A DNA stretch of 64,000 bases from a bacterium (GTDB lineage: Bacteria; Desulfobacterota; Deferrisomatia; Deferrisomatales; BM512), in the NCBI GenBank assembly GCA_004322275.1, contig SCTA01000041.1:1-64000 (forward strand), read 5' to 3'. Numbering within the stretch: the stretch's first letter is position 1; each line of letters starts with the position of its first letter. The notes beneath the pieces were generated by a model that saw nothing but the letters and a program-made list of their open reading frames with translations, did not search any database and was not told where the DNA came from. Position numbers and translations under genes: made by a program. Of this stretch, positions 27,786 to 39,064 are shown one piece after another.

Positions 27786-30322
27786 TGCGATACGGACTCG
27801 AACTTCTGGACGTTGAAAAACCGGGCAGGTACGAGGGCATAGAGGCCGGGGTGGAGATCCGCGACTGGGACGCGGCCCGCCTCCGCGTGGCCCTTCTCTT
27901 TCCCGACGTCTACGAGATCGGCATGAGCCATCTCGGGATTCCCATCCTCTACCGCATACTGAATTCGCTGGAGGGAGTGCTCGCCGAGCGCGCCTACGCG
28001 CCCTGGATGGACATGGAAGCGTTTCTTCGCCGGGAAAAGCTGCCTCTCATAACGAGGGAGTCGGGGCGTCCTCTGAGCGATTTCGACCTTCTGGGGTTCA
28101 CCCTCCAGTACGAGCTTTCGATCACCAACGTCCTGGCCATGCTGGAGCTCGGCGGAGTGCCCCTAACGGCGGCCGAGAGAGGCGAGGACGACCCCATCGT
28201 CATAGGCGGCGGCCCGGTGGCGGCGAACCCCGAGGTCTTCGCGGATTTCTTCGACGCCCTCTTCATCGGCGACGGCGAGGAGGGAGTCAGGGAGATCGCG
28301 TCAGCGCTCGTAAAGGCTAAGGAGGCGGGCCTCGACCGCGCGGGGAAGCTGGAGGCGCTCGGAAAGGTTGAGGGGGTCTACCTCCCCTCGAAAGCTACTC
28401 CAATTTTCGACGGCGAGAAGTTCGCGGGTTTTTCCTCCGGCAAAAAGGTGAAGCGAAGGATCGTCGCCGACCTCGAAAAGAGCGCCCCGGTCCCGAAACC
28501 CATAGTGCCCTTCGGCTCCTCCGTCCACGACAGGATGGCGCTGGAGGTGGCGCGCGGCTGCACGAGGGGGTGCCGGTTCTGCCAGGCGGGCTTTCTCTAC
28601 CGCCCGGTGCGCGAGAGGGAGGCGTCGTCGATTCTCGGGGCGGCCTGCGAGGGGCTCGCAGCCACGGGTTTCGAGGAGGTCAGCCTTCTTTCCCTTTCCA
28701 CCGGCGATTACTCCTCCATCGGGCCGCTTCTGGTGAACCTCATGGAAAACCACTCGAAGGAGAGGGTCTCGGTGAGCCTTCCGAGCCTTCGGGTGGACAG
28801 CTTCGACGAAAGGCTCCTCACCGAGGTCTCGCGGGTGAGGAAGACCGGCTTCACCCTCGCCCCCGAAGCTGGTTCCCAGACCCTTCGCGACAGGATAAAC
28901 AAGCACTTCACCGACGAGGAGATTATCGCCTCGGTGGAAAAAATCTTCCGCGCCGGGTGGAAGGGAGTGAAGCTCTACTTTATGATCGGGCTCCCCTTCG
29001 AGACGGAAGAAGACCGGCTGGCGATAGTCACCCTAGCTGAGAAAATCGCCCGGTTCGCCCCTCCCGGCAAGTCCAGGGTGACCATCTCGGTCTCCAATTT
29101 CGTCCCCAAGCCCCACACTCCCTTCCAGTGGGCCGGGCAGATGGACAAAGAGGAAACCGAGAGGATTCACCGCGAGCTTTCCAAAGCCCTTTCGCGGAAC
29201 AAGAAGATCGACTTCAAGCGCCACGACGCCGCGACGAGCGCTCTTGAGGGCGTAATAGCCAGGGGTGACCGCAGGGTGGGCAAGGCGATACTAGGAGCTT
29301 ACCGTCTCGGGTGCCGGATGGACGGCTGGTCCAGCGAAGTCCGCCCCGCCCTCTGGGAGCAGGCTTTCCGGGAGGCGGGAGTGGAACCCGCGTGGTATCT
29401 TCGCGAGCGTTCCACCGGCGAGCATCTGCCCTGGGAGCTTGTGGACACCGGCGTAACTTCCGATTTTCTGCTTGGAGAGCTCGAAAAGGCCAAGAGCGGG
29501 GAGCGCACCCCCGACTGCCGGAAGGAAGAATGCTCCCTCTGCGGCGTCTGCGACCACAAGATGCTGCGCCCCAGGGATTCGGCTCCCCTACCCTACCCGG
29601 AGAAATCCGCGGAGCCCCTCATCCCTGCCGAGGAGTCCGACCAGTCGAACGCCCCGAAAATCCGCTTTCGCTACTCTAAGACCGGCCCGGCGGCGCTGCT
29701 CTCCCATCTGGACGCGAGTTCCTCCCTCCAGCGGGCTTTCCGCGCCGCGGGGGTCGATATACTCTACTCGCAGGGGTTCAACCCCCAGCCGAAGCTGCGC
29801 CTCGGGCCCGCGCTCTCTCTGGGCACCGAGAGCTTCTGCGAGCTTGGAGAATTGAAGGTAGGCGAGGTGCCGGAGCTGGAGGAAGCGCAGGAAAAGGTCA
29901 ACTCCCGCCTTCCCGAAGGGCTGCGGATCGAGATAATGTGGGTCATGGAGCCCTTGAGCGCGGGTCTCCCCTCCGGCTCGACCCTTGAGGAATACCTGCT
30001 GGAGCCTTCCGCCAGGGCCCAAAGCGCCGCCGGGGCGGTGGGCGGCTGGGAAGAGATTTTCAGAAGGTTCTGGGAGAAAGACTCGTTTTTGGTTATAAAA
30101 AGGAGAGTGGGGAAACCGGACAGGGTCATGGAGTCAAAAGACTACGTACGCGGACTCTGGGTGAGGCCCGACGGCGCTCTTGGCTTTTTGATGAGGCGCT
30201 CCGGCGACGGGGGGCTGGTGGCCCCGGAACTCCTTTTTCACGCCCTCGCGGATCTTCCCGAGGGAGACAGGGCCCTGAAAAGGGTTTTGAAGATACGGAT
30301 GGAAATTCCGAGGGAAGAGTAA
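27785..30322 (+). CDS. B12-binding-type radical SAM protein fused to DUF2344
   Basis: This 845-residue protein joins two families often encoded side by side. Residues 1-600 match the TIGR03960 radical SAM type: an N-terminal B12-binding-like domain ('VALLFPDVYEIGMSHLGIPI'), then the cluster motif 'ARGCTRGCRFCQAG' (about 256-269) and 'LSLSTGDYSSI'. A cysteine cluster 'CRKEECSLCGVCDHK' lies near 580. Residues about 620-845 match DUF2344/TIGR03936 ('RFRYSKTGPAALLSHLD', 'YSQGFNPQPKLRLGPALSLG'). The reaction is not established; the constant pairing with RNase G/E, seen here with a 1-bp overlap, suggests a role tied to RNA processing or modification. Confidence 0.9.
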   Translation: MRYGLELLDVEKPGRYEGIEAGVEIRDWDAARLRVALLFPDVYEIGMSHLGIPILYRILNSLEGVLAERAYAPWMDMEAFLRREKLPLITRESGRPLSDFDLLGFTLQYELSITNVLAMLELGGVPLTAAERGEDDPIVIGGGPVAANPEVFADFFDALFIGDGEEGVREIASALVKAKEAGLDRAGKLEALGKVEGVYLPSKATPIFDGEKFAGFSSGKKVKRRIVADLEKSAPVPKPIVPFGSSVHDRMALEVARGCTRGCRFCQAGFLYRPVREREASSILGAACEGLAATGFEEVSLLSLSTGDYSSIGPLLVNLMENHSKERVSVSLPSLRVDSFDERLLTEVSRVRKTGFTLAPEAGSQTLRDRINKHFTDEEIIASVEKIFRAGWKGVKLYFMIGLPFETEEDRLAIVTLAEKIARFAPPGKSRVTISVSNFVPKPHTPFQWAGQMDKEETERIHRELSKALSRNKKIDFKRHDAATSALEGVIARGDRRVGKAILGAYRLGCRMDGWSSEVRPALWEQAFREAGVEPAWYLRERSTGEHLPWELVDTGVTSDFLLGELEKAKSGERTPDCRKEECSLCGVCDHKMLRPRDSAPLPYPEKSAEPLIPAEESDQSNAPKIRFRYSKTGPAALLSHLDASSSLQRAFRAAGVDILYSQGFNPQPKLRLGPALSLGTESFCELGELKVGEVPELEEAQEKVNSRLPEGLRIEIMWVMEPLSAGLPSGSTLEEYLLEPSARAQSAAGAVGGWEEIFRRFWEKDSFLVIKRRVGKPDRVMESKDYVRGLWVRPDGALGFLMRRSGDGGLVAPELLFHALADLPEGDRALKRVLKIRMEIPREE

Positions 30323-31857
30323 TGGGCTCCGATCAAAGCCAGCCACTTATCGAAAAAGAGATAATCATAAGCGCCACCCGGCAGGAAACCCGCGTCGCGC
30401 TGATGGAGAACAAGCTCCTCTCGGAGTTCTACCACGAGAGCGTGCGCGACAGAAGAATAGCCGGGTCGGTCTACAAGGGCAGGGTCAGCCGCGTCCTTCC
30501 GGGGATGCAGGCCGCCTTCGTCGATATCGGCCTTGAAAAGGCCGCCTTCCTCTACGTCTCCGACGTGGAGGGGCAGGGCAGGGAGTACTCGGAGATAGAA
30601 TTCGAGGACGAGAGGGAACCCGAAACGGAGGTTCCCTTTAAAAAGCGCGCCTCGGCCCCCATCGAGACCCTCCTCACCGAGAGCCAGCTCATCACGGCGC
30701 AGGTCGCCAAGGAGCCCCTGGGGAGGAAGGGGGCGCGCATCACCCAGCACATCAGCCTCCCCGGCAGGAACATCGTCTACCTGCCCAACGTCGATCACGT
30801 CGGCGTATCGAGGAGGATAGAGGACGAAAAGGAGCGCCAGCGGCTCAAGGAGCTGGTGGAAAAGCTCAAGGGCGAAAACCCCGGCGGCTACATAGTCCGC
30901 ACCGTCTCGGCGGGATGCAAGGAGGAAGAGCTTCGCCCGGAGATGGACTTCCTCCGGAGGCTCTGGGAAGAGATATCCAAAAAATCCGCCTTTCAGGCCG
31001 CCCCCTCGCTCCTCCACAGCGACCTCGATCTCATCTCCCGCTCCATCCGCGACCTTTACACCCCTTCCGTCAGGAGGATAGTTGTCGATTCCCCCGACGA
31101 GTACCGGGAGATTCTCGATTTCGTCAACACCTTCGTTCCGCAGGCGGCCTCCGCCGTCGAGCTTTACACGCGCCCCGAGCCGATCTTCGACTTCTACGGG
31201 ATAGAGATAGAGCTTTCGAGGGCGATGGAAAAGCGGGTGTGGCTAAAGAGCGGCGGTTACATAGTAATCGAGATGACCGAGGCGCTTACCGCGATAGACG
31301 TGAACACCGGCTCCTTCGTCGGCAAGCGAAACCTCGAAGAGACCATTCTCAAGACCAACCTCGAAGCCGCGAAAGAGATAGCCTACCAGCTTCGGCTCCG
31401 CAACATCGGCGGCATCATCATCATCGACTTCATCGACATGGAGCACGAGGAGAACAGGCTGAAAGTCTTCGAGACCTTCCGCACCGAGTTCGAGAAGGAC
31501 AGGGCCAAAACCAACCTTCTCCAGATTTCGAGCCTCGGCCTCGTTGAAATGACGCGAAAGAGGGTGGGCGAGAACCTTGGCAGGTCTCTCTCGGAAGCCT
31601 GCCCCTATTGCGACGGCACAGGGATGGTGCGCTCCAAGTCCACGGTGGCTGCGGAGATCTTCCGCGACCTTCGGCGCAAGCGCAACCTCATCACCGGCGA
31701 AGACGTGGTGGTCGAAGCGAACAAGGACGTGGTCCAGTTCATCTTCGAGGAGGAGCGGGCCGATCTGGAAATGCTGGAGCAGGCCCTCGGCGTGCACATA
31801 ACCCTGAAAGCCAGGAAAGACTTCCACCGCGAGGAGTACGAGATAGCGGGGGTCTGA
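30322..31857 (+). CDS. rng: Ribonuclease G/E family endoribonuclease
   Basis: This 511-residue protein is RNase G-sized, without the long C-terminal scaffold of RNase E. It has an S1 RNA-binding domain (about 35-125: 'GSVYKGRVSRVLPGMQAAFV'), the RNase H-like/catalytic core with acidic motifs 'LTAIDVNTGSFVGK' and 'IIIDFIDMEHEENR', and the zinc-link 'CPYCDGTG' (Cys427/430) that holds the dimer. It cuts single-stranded AU-rich RNA, for example in 16S rRNA 5' maturation and mRNA decay. It is the last gene of the uvrA-linked operon; repeat C1 follows. Confidence 0.95.
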   Translation: MGSDQSQPLIEKEIIISATRQETRVALMENKLLSEFYHESVRDRRIAGSVYKGRVSRVLPGMQAAFVDIGLEKAAFLYVSDVEGQGREYSEIEFEDEREPETEVPFKKRASAPIETLLTESQLITAQVAKEPLGRKGARITQHISLPGRNIVYLPNVDHVGVSRRIEDEKERQRLKELVEKLKGENPGGYIVRTVSAGCKEEELRPEMDFLRRLWEEISKKSAFQAAPSLLHSDLDLISRSIRDLYTPSVRRIVVDSPDEYREILDFVNTFVPQAASAVELYTRPEPIFDFYGIEIELSRAMEKRVWLKSGGYIVIEMTEALTAIDVNTGSFVGKRNLEETILKTNLEAAKEIAYQLRLRNIGGIIIIDFIDMEHEENRLKVFETFRTEFEKDRAKTNLLQISSLGLVEMTRKRVGENLGRSLSEACPYCDGTGMVRSKSTVAAEIFRDLRRKRNLITGEDVVVEANKDVVQFIFEEERADLEMLEQALGVHITLKARKDFHREEYEIAGV

Positions 31858-31951
31858 GGCTGGTTGCAGAGAACTTCCGGGTTCTTGCAGAGTTGTTCAA
31901 AAATTTAGCAAAGCGGCGAGAAAGATTCTCTTTCAACTTCCGGCAAACTAT

Positions 31952-32060
31952 TTCGGCGAAGGGCAAGGAGTCCGCAGGGCGCGCGGTCGCAGGCAGTATC
32001 AGGAATACGCCAAGACCCGCGCCCGAGAAACGACGCAGACCTTCGCCGAAAGAGGAAGCC
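31952..32060. repeat. Structured repeat family C, copy C1
   Basis: The ends tttcggcgaagg and ccttcgccgaaa pair perfectly. The interior holds the small hairpin gtatcaggaatac and the shared 'aaggagtccgcagggcgcg' line. Copies C2 and C3 have different bases in both stems but keep pairing. It lies between convergent rng and bamD. Confidence 0.7.
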
Positions 32061-32073
32061 GGACGCCCAGCGT

Positions 32074-32742
32074 TTATTCGGTCGTGATCCCCGTTTCCTG
32101 CATCCTCGCCCGTATCTCGTCGGCCATCCTCGAAGCTTCCCCCGCCGCTTTTGAATCGTGGTAGTCGCGAAGTACGTTCGTAACCCTGCCCAGCGCCGCC
32201 TTGTACTCTTCCTTCCGGAGGTAAAACCGGGCTACGTAGAGCTCGTGGCCCGCGAGCAGCTCCTTCCCCTCCTTTGTCTTCTCACCGGCGTCCGCGGCGT
32301 ATTCCGAAGAGGGATAGGCCGAAATTAATCTCGTGAAGAGCTCCACCATCGTCTTGGCGGGCGTCTGGTCGCGGCCTTCCGTCTCAAGCTGGCCGTAGTA
32401 GGAAAGTCCCCTCTTGTAAATCGCGTAGGGAACCCTGGCGTGTGCGGGGTGGTTTTCCTCGAAGGCGCGGTAGGAGGCCGCCGACTCGGCGAAATTCTCC
32501 CGGAGATAAAGCACGTCCGCCGAAAGCAGCTCGGCCTCGATGGCGAGGGGCGAAAAGGGATATTCCTCCCTCATCGTCATGATCAGCTCGTCCGCCTCCT
32601 CGAAGTTCTCATGTTCCACGGCGTTTTTCGCCTGATTGAAGAGCGCCTCGGCGGGGGGAACGTCGCGCTTCTCGGCCCCGGCGCACCCCCAGAGGAGGGA
32701 AACCGCGAAAAGAAGCGCAAGCGTGTATATTAAGGATTTCAT
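32074..32742 (-). CDS. bamD: Outer-membrane assembly lipoprotein BamD-like
   Basis: This 222-residue protein has a lipoprotein signal 'LLFAVSLLWGCAG' (Cys20), followed by five TPR-like helical pairs: 'AEALFNQAKNAVEHENFEEA', 'AIEAELLSADVLYLRENFAE', 'AHARVPYAIYKRGLSYYGQL' and so on. Length and repeat pattern fit BamD/YfiO, the essential partner of BamA in inserting beta-barrel proteins. A generic TPR lipoprotein cannot be ruled out. It is the last gene of the gatCAB-mtnA run; aaagg lies before the ATG. Confidence 0.85.
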   Translation of the reverse strand: MKSLIYTLALLFAVSLLWGCAGAEKRDVPPAEALFNQAKNAVEHENFEEADELIMTMREEYPFSPLAIEAELLSADVLYLRENFAESAASYRAFEENHPAHARVPYAIYKRGLSYYGQLETEGRDQTPAKTMVELFTRLISAYPSSEYAADAGEKTKEGKELLAGHELYVARFYLRKEEYKAALGRVTNVLRDYHDSKAAGEASRMADEIRARMQETGITTE

Positions 32743-32783
32743 TACAAACCTTTCTTTAGAACTTTACTTCATCTTCCGGCAAA

Positions 32784-33830
32784 CTATTCAGGAAGCCGAT
32801 CCTTTACGAGGGATTTTAAGGATTCCGTAAAGGGCGGGCGGGCGACTCCTTTTTCGGTGATTATCGCGGCGATATACTCCGCAGGGGTCACGTCGAAGGC
32901 GGGATTCCAGACCTTCACGCCTCCCGGAGCCACCTGTCTGCCGCCGAGGCAGGTAACCTCGACCGGCGAGCGCTCCTCTATCGGTATCTTGTCTCCGGTG
33001 TCCAGCGAAAGGTCCACCGTGGATAGCGGGGCGGCTATGTACATCGGGATACCGTGCTCTTTGGCGAGTATCGAGACGGAGTAGGTGCCGATCTTGTTGG
33101 CGGTGTCGCCGTTGGCGGCTATCCTGTCCGCGCCCACTATGACCGCGTCCACCTTGCGGGTCTTCATGAGATATCCGGCCATGTTGTCGCAGATGAGGGT
33201 GACGGGGATGTCGTCCTTCATCAGCTCCCACGCGGTGAGCCTCGCTCCCTGCAGGAAGGGGCGGGTCTCGTCGGCGTAGACGCTGACCTTCTTTCCCGCC
33301 TCCACCGCGCCGCGTATCACGCCGAGGGCGGTCCCGTAGTCGGCGGTGGCGAGCGCACCGGCGTTGCAGTGGGTGAGGACGACGCACTCGTCGGGCAGAA
33401 GGGCAGCGCCGAAGCGCCCCATCGCGCGGTTCGCCTCGACGTCTTCCTCGTGTATCAGGATCGCTTCCTTCACGAGCCCTTCGGCGATTTCGGAGGGAGA
33501 AAGAGCCTTCGGCTCCGCTTCCTTCCCCTTCATCCGCTCGATCGCCCAGAAGAGGTTCACCGCCGTCGGGCGCGTCGCCGCGAAGACCCTGTAGGCCTCT
33601 TCCATATAGCCGCTAAAATCCGCGCCTTTGGCCCCCTCGCGGGCGGCCAGCGCCAGACCGTAGGCGGCGGTGACGCCGATTGCGGGCGCTCCCCGGACTA
33701 TCATGTCCGTTATCGCCTTCGCCACCTCCCGCCAGTCGGAGTACTCGATATAGACTTCCTCGCAGGGAAGTTTCGTCTGGTCTATGAGGAGGAGGGTTTC
33801 GCCCGTCCACTTAAGAGTATAGAAACTCAT
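32784..33830 (-). CDS. mtnA: S-methyl-5-thioribose-1-phosphate isomerase MtnA
   Basis: This 348-residue enzyme converts methylthioribose-1-phosphate to methylthioribulose-1-phosphate in methionine salvage. Family motifs are '[20 protein letters not shown]', the catalytic Cys in '[20 protein letters not shown]' and the catalytic Asp in '[20 protein letters not shown]'. It begins immediately after the gatB stop (no gap). The other salvage genes are not nearby, so it may serve in a shorter or different methylthioadenosine route. Confidence 0.96.
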   Translation of the reverse strand: MSFYTLKWTGETLLLIDQTKLPCEEVYIEYSDWREVAKAITDMIVRGAPAIGVTAAYGLALAAREGAKGADFSGYMEEAYRVFAATRPTAVNLFWAIERMKGKEAEPKALSPSEIAEGLVKEAILIHEEDVEANRAMGRFGAALLPDECVVLTHCNAGALATADYGTALGVIRGAVEAGKKVSVYADETRPFLQGARLTAWELMKDDIPVTLICDNMAGYLMKTRKVDAVIVGADRIAANGDTANKIGTYSVSILAKEHGIPMYIAAPLSTVDLSLDTGDKIPIEERSPVEVTCLGGRQVAPGGVKVWNPAFDVTPAEYIAAIITEKGVARPPFTESLKSLVKDRLPE

Positions 33831-35272
33831 CTAGCTATCCATCTTCTTTTTGAGTAGTTCGTTGACGAGGCCGGGGTTCGCCTTGCCCTTCGATTCGCGC
33901 ATTATCTGGCCGACGAAAAAGCCGGTCAGCTTTGCGTCGCCGCCTTTCAGCCTCTCGAACTCGGAGGGGTTTTTGGCGATTATGGCGTCCACTATCGCCT
34001 CTATCTCGGAGGTGTCGGAGATCTGGGTCAGCCCCTTCTCCTTCACTATCGCTTCGGCGGACTTTTTGCTCGTCCACATCTCCTCGAAAACCTCCTTAGC
34101 GATCTTGGAGGAGATTGCCCCGTTTTTTACCAGATCCAGCATCCCCGCGAGCATCGCCGGGGTGACGGGTGAGAAGGCGACCGAGTCGAAGCCGTCGCGG
34201 TTGAGGTTCTTGAGGACAGAGCCCATCACCCAGTTGGAGACGGCTTTGGCGTCGGAGTGGAGCTTTACCGCCTCCTCGAAGAAATCCGCCAGTTCCCGCG
34301 CGGAGCAGAGCACGTCGGCGTCGAGAGCCGGGAGACCGTAGCTTGTCCTGAACCGCTCGCGCTTGGGGTCGGGAAGTTCGGGAAGCAGTTCTTTCGCCTT
34401 CTCGACCTCTTCGGAACTTATGACTATCGGCAAAAGGTCGGGGTCGGGGAAGTAGCGGTAGTCGTGGGCCTCTTCCTTGGAGCGCATGCCGAGGGTTACC
34501 CCCTTCGCCGCGTCGAAGAGGCGGGTCTCCTGAATCACCGTGCCGCCCTCCTCTATAAGCTCAATCTGCCGCTCGCGCTCGTAATTTATCGCCTGTTCGA
34601 GGAACTTGAAGGAGTTGACGTTCTTTATCTCGGCGCGGGTGCCGAATTTTTCGCGCCCCCTCGGGCGCACGGAGACGTTGGCGTCCACCCGGAGGCTCCC
34701 CTCGTTCATGTTCCCGTCGCAGACGCCGAGGTAGACGAGTATCTCCCGCAGCTTCTTGACGTAGCGCACCGCCTCCCCCGCCGAGCGAATGTCCGGCTCG
34801 CTGACGATCTCCAGCAGCGGCACGCAGGCGCGGTTGAGGTCCACGAGGCTGTAGTCCGCGCCGGGAACGTCGGGGTGGAGGAGCTTTCCGGCGTCCTCCT
34901 CCATGTGGATTCTGGTTATGCCGATGCGCTTGGGGGCTCCCTTGTCGTCCTCGATGTCCAGATGGCCGAATTCGAGAATCGGAAGCTCGTACTGGCTTAT
35001 CTGATAGCCCTTGGGCAGGTCGGGGTAGAAGTAGTTCTTGCGGGCGAAGCGGCTTACCGGGGCCACCGTGCAGCCCGTCGCCAGCCCCACCTTTATCGCG
35101 AACTCGACCACCCTCTTGTTCAGCACCGGAAGGGCTCCGGGAAGGCCGAGGCAGACAGGGCAGACCTGGGTATTGGGGCTCGCGCCGAACCGGGTCGAGC
35201 AGCCGCAGAATATCTTTGTCTTCGTGAGAAGCTGCGAGTGGACCTCTAGGCCCACGACCATTTCCCAATCCA

Positions 35273-35273
<1 letters not shown>
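33831..35273 (-). CDS. gatB: Asp/Glu-tRNA amidotransferase subunit B
   Basis: GatB activates Glu or Asp on misacylated tRNA-Gln/Asn before amidation. The 480-residue protein has '[19 protein letters not shown]', zinc-type cysteines ('CGCS..F' and '[12 protein letters not shown]'), 'EEDAGKLLH' and the C-terminal YqeY-like tail ('[20 protein letters not shown]'). The ATG at 35271-35273 overlaps the gatA stop and has gggaggtg upstream; a GTG one codon earlier is possible. Its presence implies that the organism makes Gln-tRNA or Asn-tRNA indirectly. Confidence 0.98.
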
Positions 35274-36735
<1,462 letters not shown>

Positions 36736-36739
<4 letters not shown>

Positions 36740-37044
36740 GCGCCCGCCCCCTCGTCGATGACCTTGGCCACGCGGTAGCAGCCCTCCTCCGGGTAGGGCG
36801 CGTTGGAGAGCGCCTCGTCGTTGGAGAGTCCGGGGCGGACCTCGTCCTCCCTCTCCCTTCGGGTTTCCATGACACCGAAAACGTGGGACATCGGCTCGAC
36901 CCCTTCGAGGTCGAGTTCCCCGAGCTTCTCCACGTAATCGAGGATGTTCGACATCTCGGAGGCAAGCGTCTCGAGCTCTTCGGGGGAGAATTTCAATCTT
37001 CCCAGCTCGGCGACGCGGCCTGCTTCTTTGGCGGTTATCTTCAT
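36736..37044 (-). CDS. gatC: Asp/Glu-tRNA amidotransferase subunit C
   Basis: This 102-residue protein is GatC, the small belt subunit that stabilises GatA-GatB. It has the family pattern '[20 protein letters not shown]', '[19 protein letters not shown]' and '[14 protein letters not shown]'. The ATG at 37044 was preferred because gtggag lies 7 bp upstream; a GTG at 37056 is an alternative giving four extra residues. It heads the gatC-gatA-gatB-mtnA-bamD operon. Confidence 0.96.
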
Positions 37045-37175
37045 CTTTTGCTCCACGGGGTTTGCTGCATTCCCCTTGCGACTTTAACGGAAAGAGCGAA
37101 AAGTAGCATACACTATCCGGAGGTTCAAGGTGATGTGGACTTGCTTTCCATATAGATACGTTCTAACGTCTTTGC

Positions 37176-37322
37176 AAGGCTGTTGAAAAACTGTTGCGAG
37201 CCGCGTTTTTAAGTGTCGCCGTGCTCGCTCAGGGGCTCTCCGTAGCGCTGCTACTGTCTCGCCCCATCGCTACGCGGCTCCTTGAAACCGCGGCTTCTCC
37301 CGACGTTTTTCAGCAGCCTTTG
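37176..37322 (+). repeat. Palindromic repeat family B, copy B4
   Basis: The outer arms aaggctgttgaaaaac and gtttttcagcagcctt pair, and gcgagccgcg pairs with cgcggcttctcc. This copy lies between divergent genes (gatC and a radical SAM activase), unlike the others, which follow stop codons. The rest of the gap, 37057-37175, shows nothing clear. Confidence 0.85.
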
Positions 37323-37362
37323 AAAGCGTTTCCTTCTCATTCATCCAGAAAGCAGGGCCGGA

Positions 37363-37959
37363 TTGCTGAATATTCGCCACATCGCGGTAACGGAGGGGGT
37401 GAACGGGCCGGGAGCGCGCCTGACCGTCTGGGCGCAGGGCTGCCCCTTCGTCTGCGAGGGGTGCTTCAACCCCGAGCTTCGCCCCTTTGAGAACAAGCGG
37501 CTTCTTTCGCCTGAAAAACTGCTGGAGGAAGCGCTGAGCCTCGATTTTTCAGGGGTCACTCTCTCCGGGGGAGAGCCCTTCGCGCAGGCGGACGAGCTGG
37601 CCGATTTTCTCCGGCTGCTGAAGGCGAAGCGACCCAAAACCGGCGTCATCGCCTTCACCGGTTACACCCTCGCCGAGCTTAAAAACGGTCCCTGGGAACT
37701 CAAAAAGCTCCTTTGCGAAATCGACCTTCTGATCGACGGCAGATACGAGGTTCAAAGCCCTTCCGCCGGAAGCCTTCGGGGCTCCTCGAACCAGAGACTC
37801 GTTCCCCTTACCGAGACCGGCCTCGACCTTCTCGAAGAGATCGTCATGAACAGCCGCGCCGAGACCGCGCTGACGATAACCGGAGAGGGAGAGGTCATAG
37901 TCTCCGGCTTCCCCACGGCTGAATTCGTCCGCAACCTGCGAAACAAGCTCTCGGGATGA
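37363..37959 (+). CDS. Radical SAM activating-enzyme-like protein (NrdG/PflA type)
   Basis: This 198-residue protein carries the radical SAM cluster motif CxxxCxxC in 'AQGCPFVCEGCFNP' (Cys27, 31, 34) and the SAM-binding 'VTLSGGEPFAQADEL'. Length and motif order match glycyl-radical activases, especially the NrdG-like short form. No glycyl radical enzyme is adjacent, so its partner is unknown. The start is TTG with gcaggg upstream. Confidence 0.85.
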   Translation: MLNIRHIAVTEGVNGPGARLTVWAQGCPFVCEGCFNPELRPFENKRLLSPEKLLEEALSLDFSGVTLSGGEPFAQADELADFLRLLKAKRPKTGVIAFTGYTLAELKNGPWELKKLLCEIDLLIDGRYEVQSPSAGSLRGSSNQRLVPLTETGLDLLEEIVMNSRAETALTITGEGEVIVSGFPTAEFVRNLRNKLSG

Positions 37960-37966
37960 GTTTTTT

Positions 37967-38252
37967 TAGCTGTAAACAAAAAACCTTCGAGCCGATAAGT
38001 TCATATAATTTACTTATCGGCGAGCCTTCTTTTCGTCCTACTCGTGGCCCGTACGCGGCGCAACGAGTGGAGGCGTCGGGCCGGCGCGGGGTCTTAGCGA
38101 AGCGATAGCGGAGCGAGTGCCCCGTACGGCCCAGCCGGAACGAAGTGGTCGCGCTTTTTTAAAGCGCGAGCGACGGGTCCGGGCCGATTTTTTGGGCACT
38201 TTTTTCTAAAAAAAGTGCCATGGGTGCGGGGCGAAGCCCGGCAAGTTGTAAA
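37967..38252 (+). repeat. Structured repeat family A, copy A3
   Basis: It starts agctgtaaacaaaaaacc, then the stem ccgataagt/acttatcgg. The middle is almost identical to A1 and A2. Later hairpins are gtcgcgcttttttaaagcgc and ggcacttttttctaaaaaaa with its partner gtgcc. The tail is 'ggtgcggggcgaagcccgg'. It fills the gap between the activase stop and the convergent methyltransferase; nothing else is seen there. Confidence 0.85.
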
Positions 38253-38302
38253 TTCCCGAGTTCGTCCAATGCCTTCGCCGAAAACTCTCGGGGTAAGCGT
38301 GG

Positions 38303-39007
38303 TTACTTAACCGCTCTCAGAACCCCCTTCCCCAAGGGCATGAACCTCTCGACGATCTCGACTTCGGCCTCCCGGAAACCGGCCCCGAGACACAGTGCTT
38401 CCCATTCCCCCGGCGAAACCGCGCCACCTACGCAAAACGCCCACGCCTCCGGGTCTTTTCTCAGCTCTTCCCCAAGCTCGCCCAGCGCCATTACGTCGGC
38501 GAGGAGCCACCTCCCGCCGGGTTTCAGTATCCTGAAGACCTCTTTCGCCAGCAATTGCTTGTCGAAGACGAGATTGGCCGCCCCGTTGGTCAGGACGTGG
38601 GTGAAAGAATCGCTCTTGAGGGGGATATCGGGGAGGAACCCCTCCACCGCCTCGCACTCCCCCGAAGCCGCGGCAAGGTTCCGCAGCATCCCCCGGCTCG
38701 CGTCGAGGGAGACGACCCTCGCGCCCGCTCCAGCGAGCCAGAGGGTGTCGAGCCCTGAGCCGCAGCCTAGATCGGCGACGGTCAACTCTCCTCCCTCTTT
38801 CATAATTTCCCCCGCGAGGGGAAAAGCCCCGACGAAGCCGTCCAGAGTCTCCCTTCCGGCCTTCGCGACGATGTCCGGAGGATACCCGAGCGAAAGCGCG
38901 AGCGCCTCGCCGGTGGGAAAAGCCAGTCCTCCGGGAGCGCGCGAGCCCTCGGCGGCTATCCGCTCGTAAGCGGCTTCCACGGCCTTTTTTATCGCTTCCT
39001 TTTCCAT
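38303..39007 (-). CDS. Class I SAM-dependent methyltransferase, ArsM-like
   Basis: This 234-residue protein has a SAM-binding Rossmann fold: 'VADLGCGSGLDTLWLAGAGA' (motif I, about 76-95), 'VVSLDASRGML' and 'LKPGGRWLLADV'. The N-terminal part 'LAFPTGEALALSLGYPPDIV' and the C-terminal 'AFCVGGAVSPGEWEALCLGA' resemble arsenite methyltransferases, including Cys residues near the ArsM positions. The typical ArsM Cys pair is incomplete, so the substrate may differ. It stands alone. Confidence 0.78.
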   Translation of the reverse strand: MEKEAIKKAVEAAYERIAAEGSRAPGGLAFPTGEALALSLGYPPDIVAKAGRETLDGFVGAFPLAGEIMKEGGELTVADLGCGSGLDTLWLAGAGARVVSLDASRGMLRNLAAASGECEAVEGFLPDIPLKSDSFTHVLTNGAANLVFDKQLLAKEVFRILKPGGRWLLADVMALGELGEELRKDPEAWAFCVGGAVSPGEWEALCLGAGFREAEVEIVERFMPLGKGVLRAVK

Positions 39008-39064
39008 TCAGGAAAAATCCCTATAATTAACTTAATCGAAACCGGCAAACTTTCAGGGGTAACA

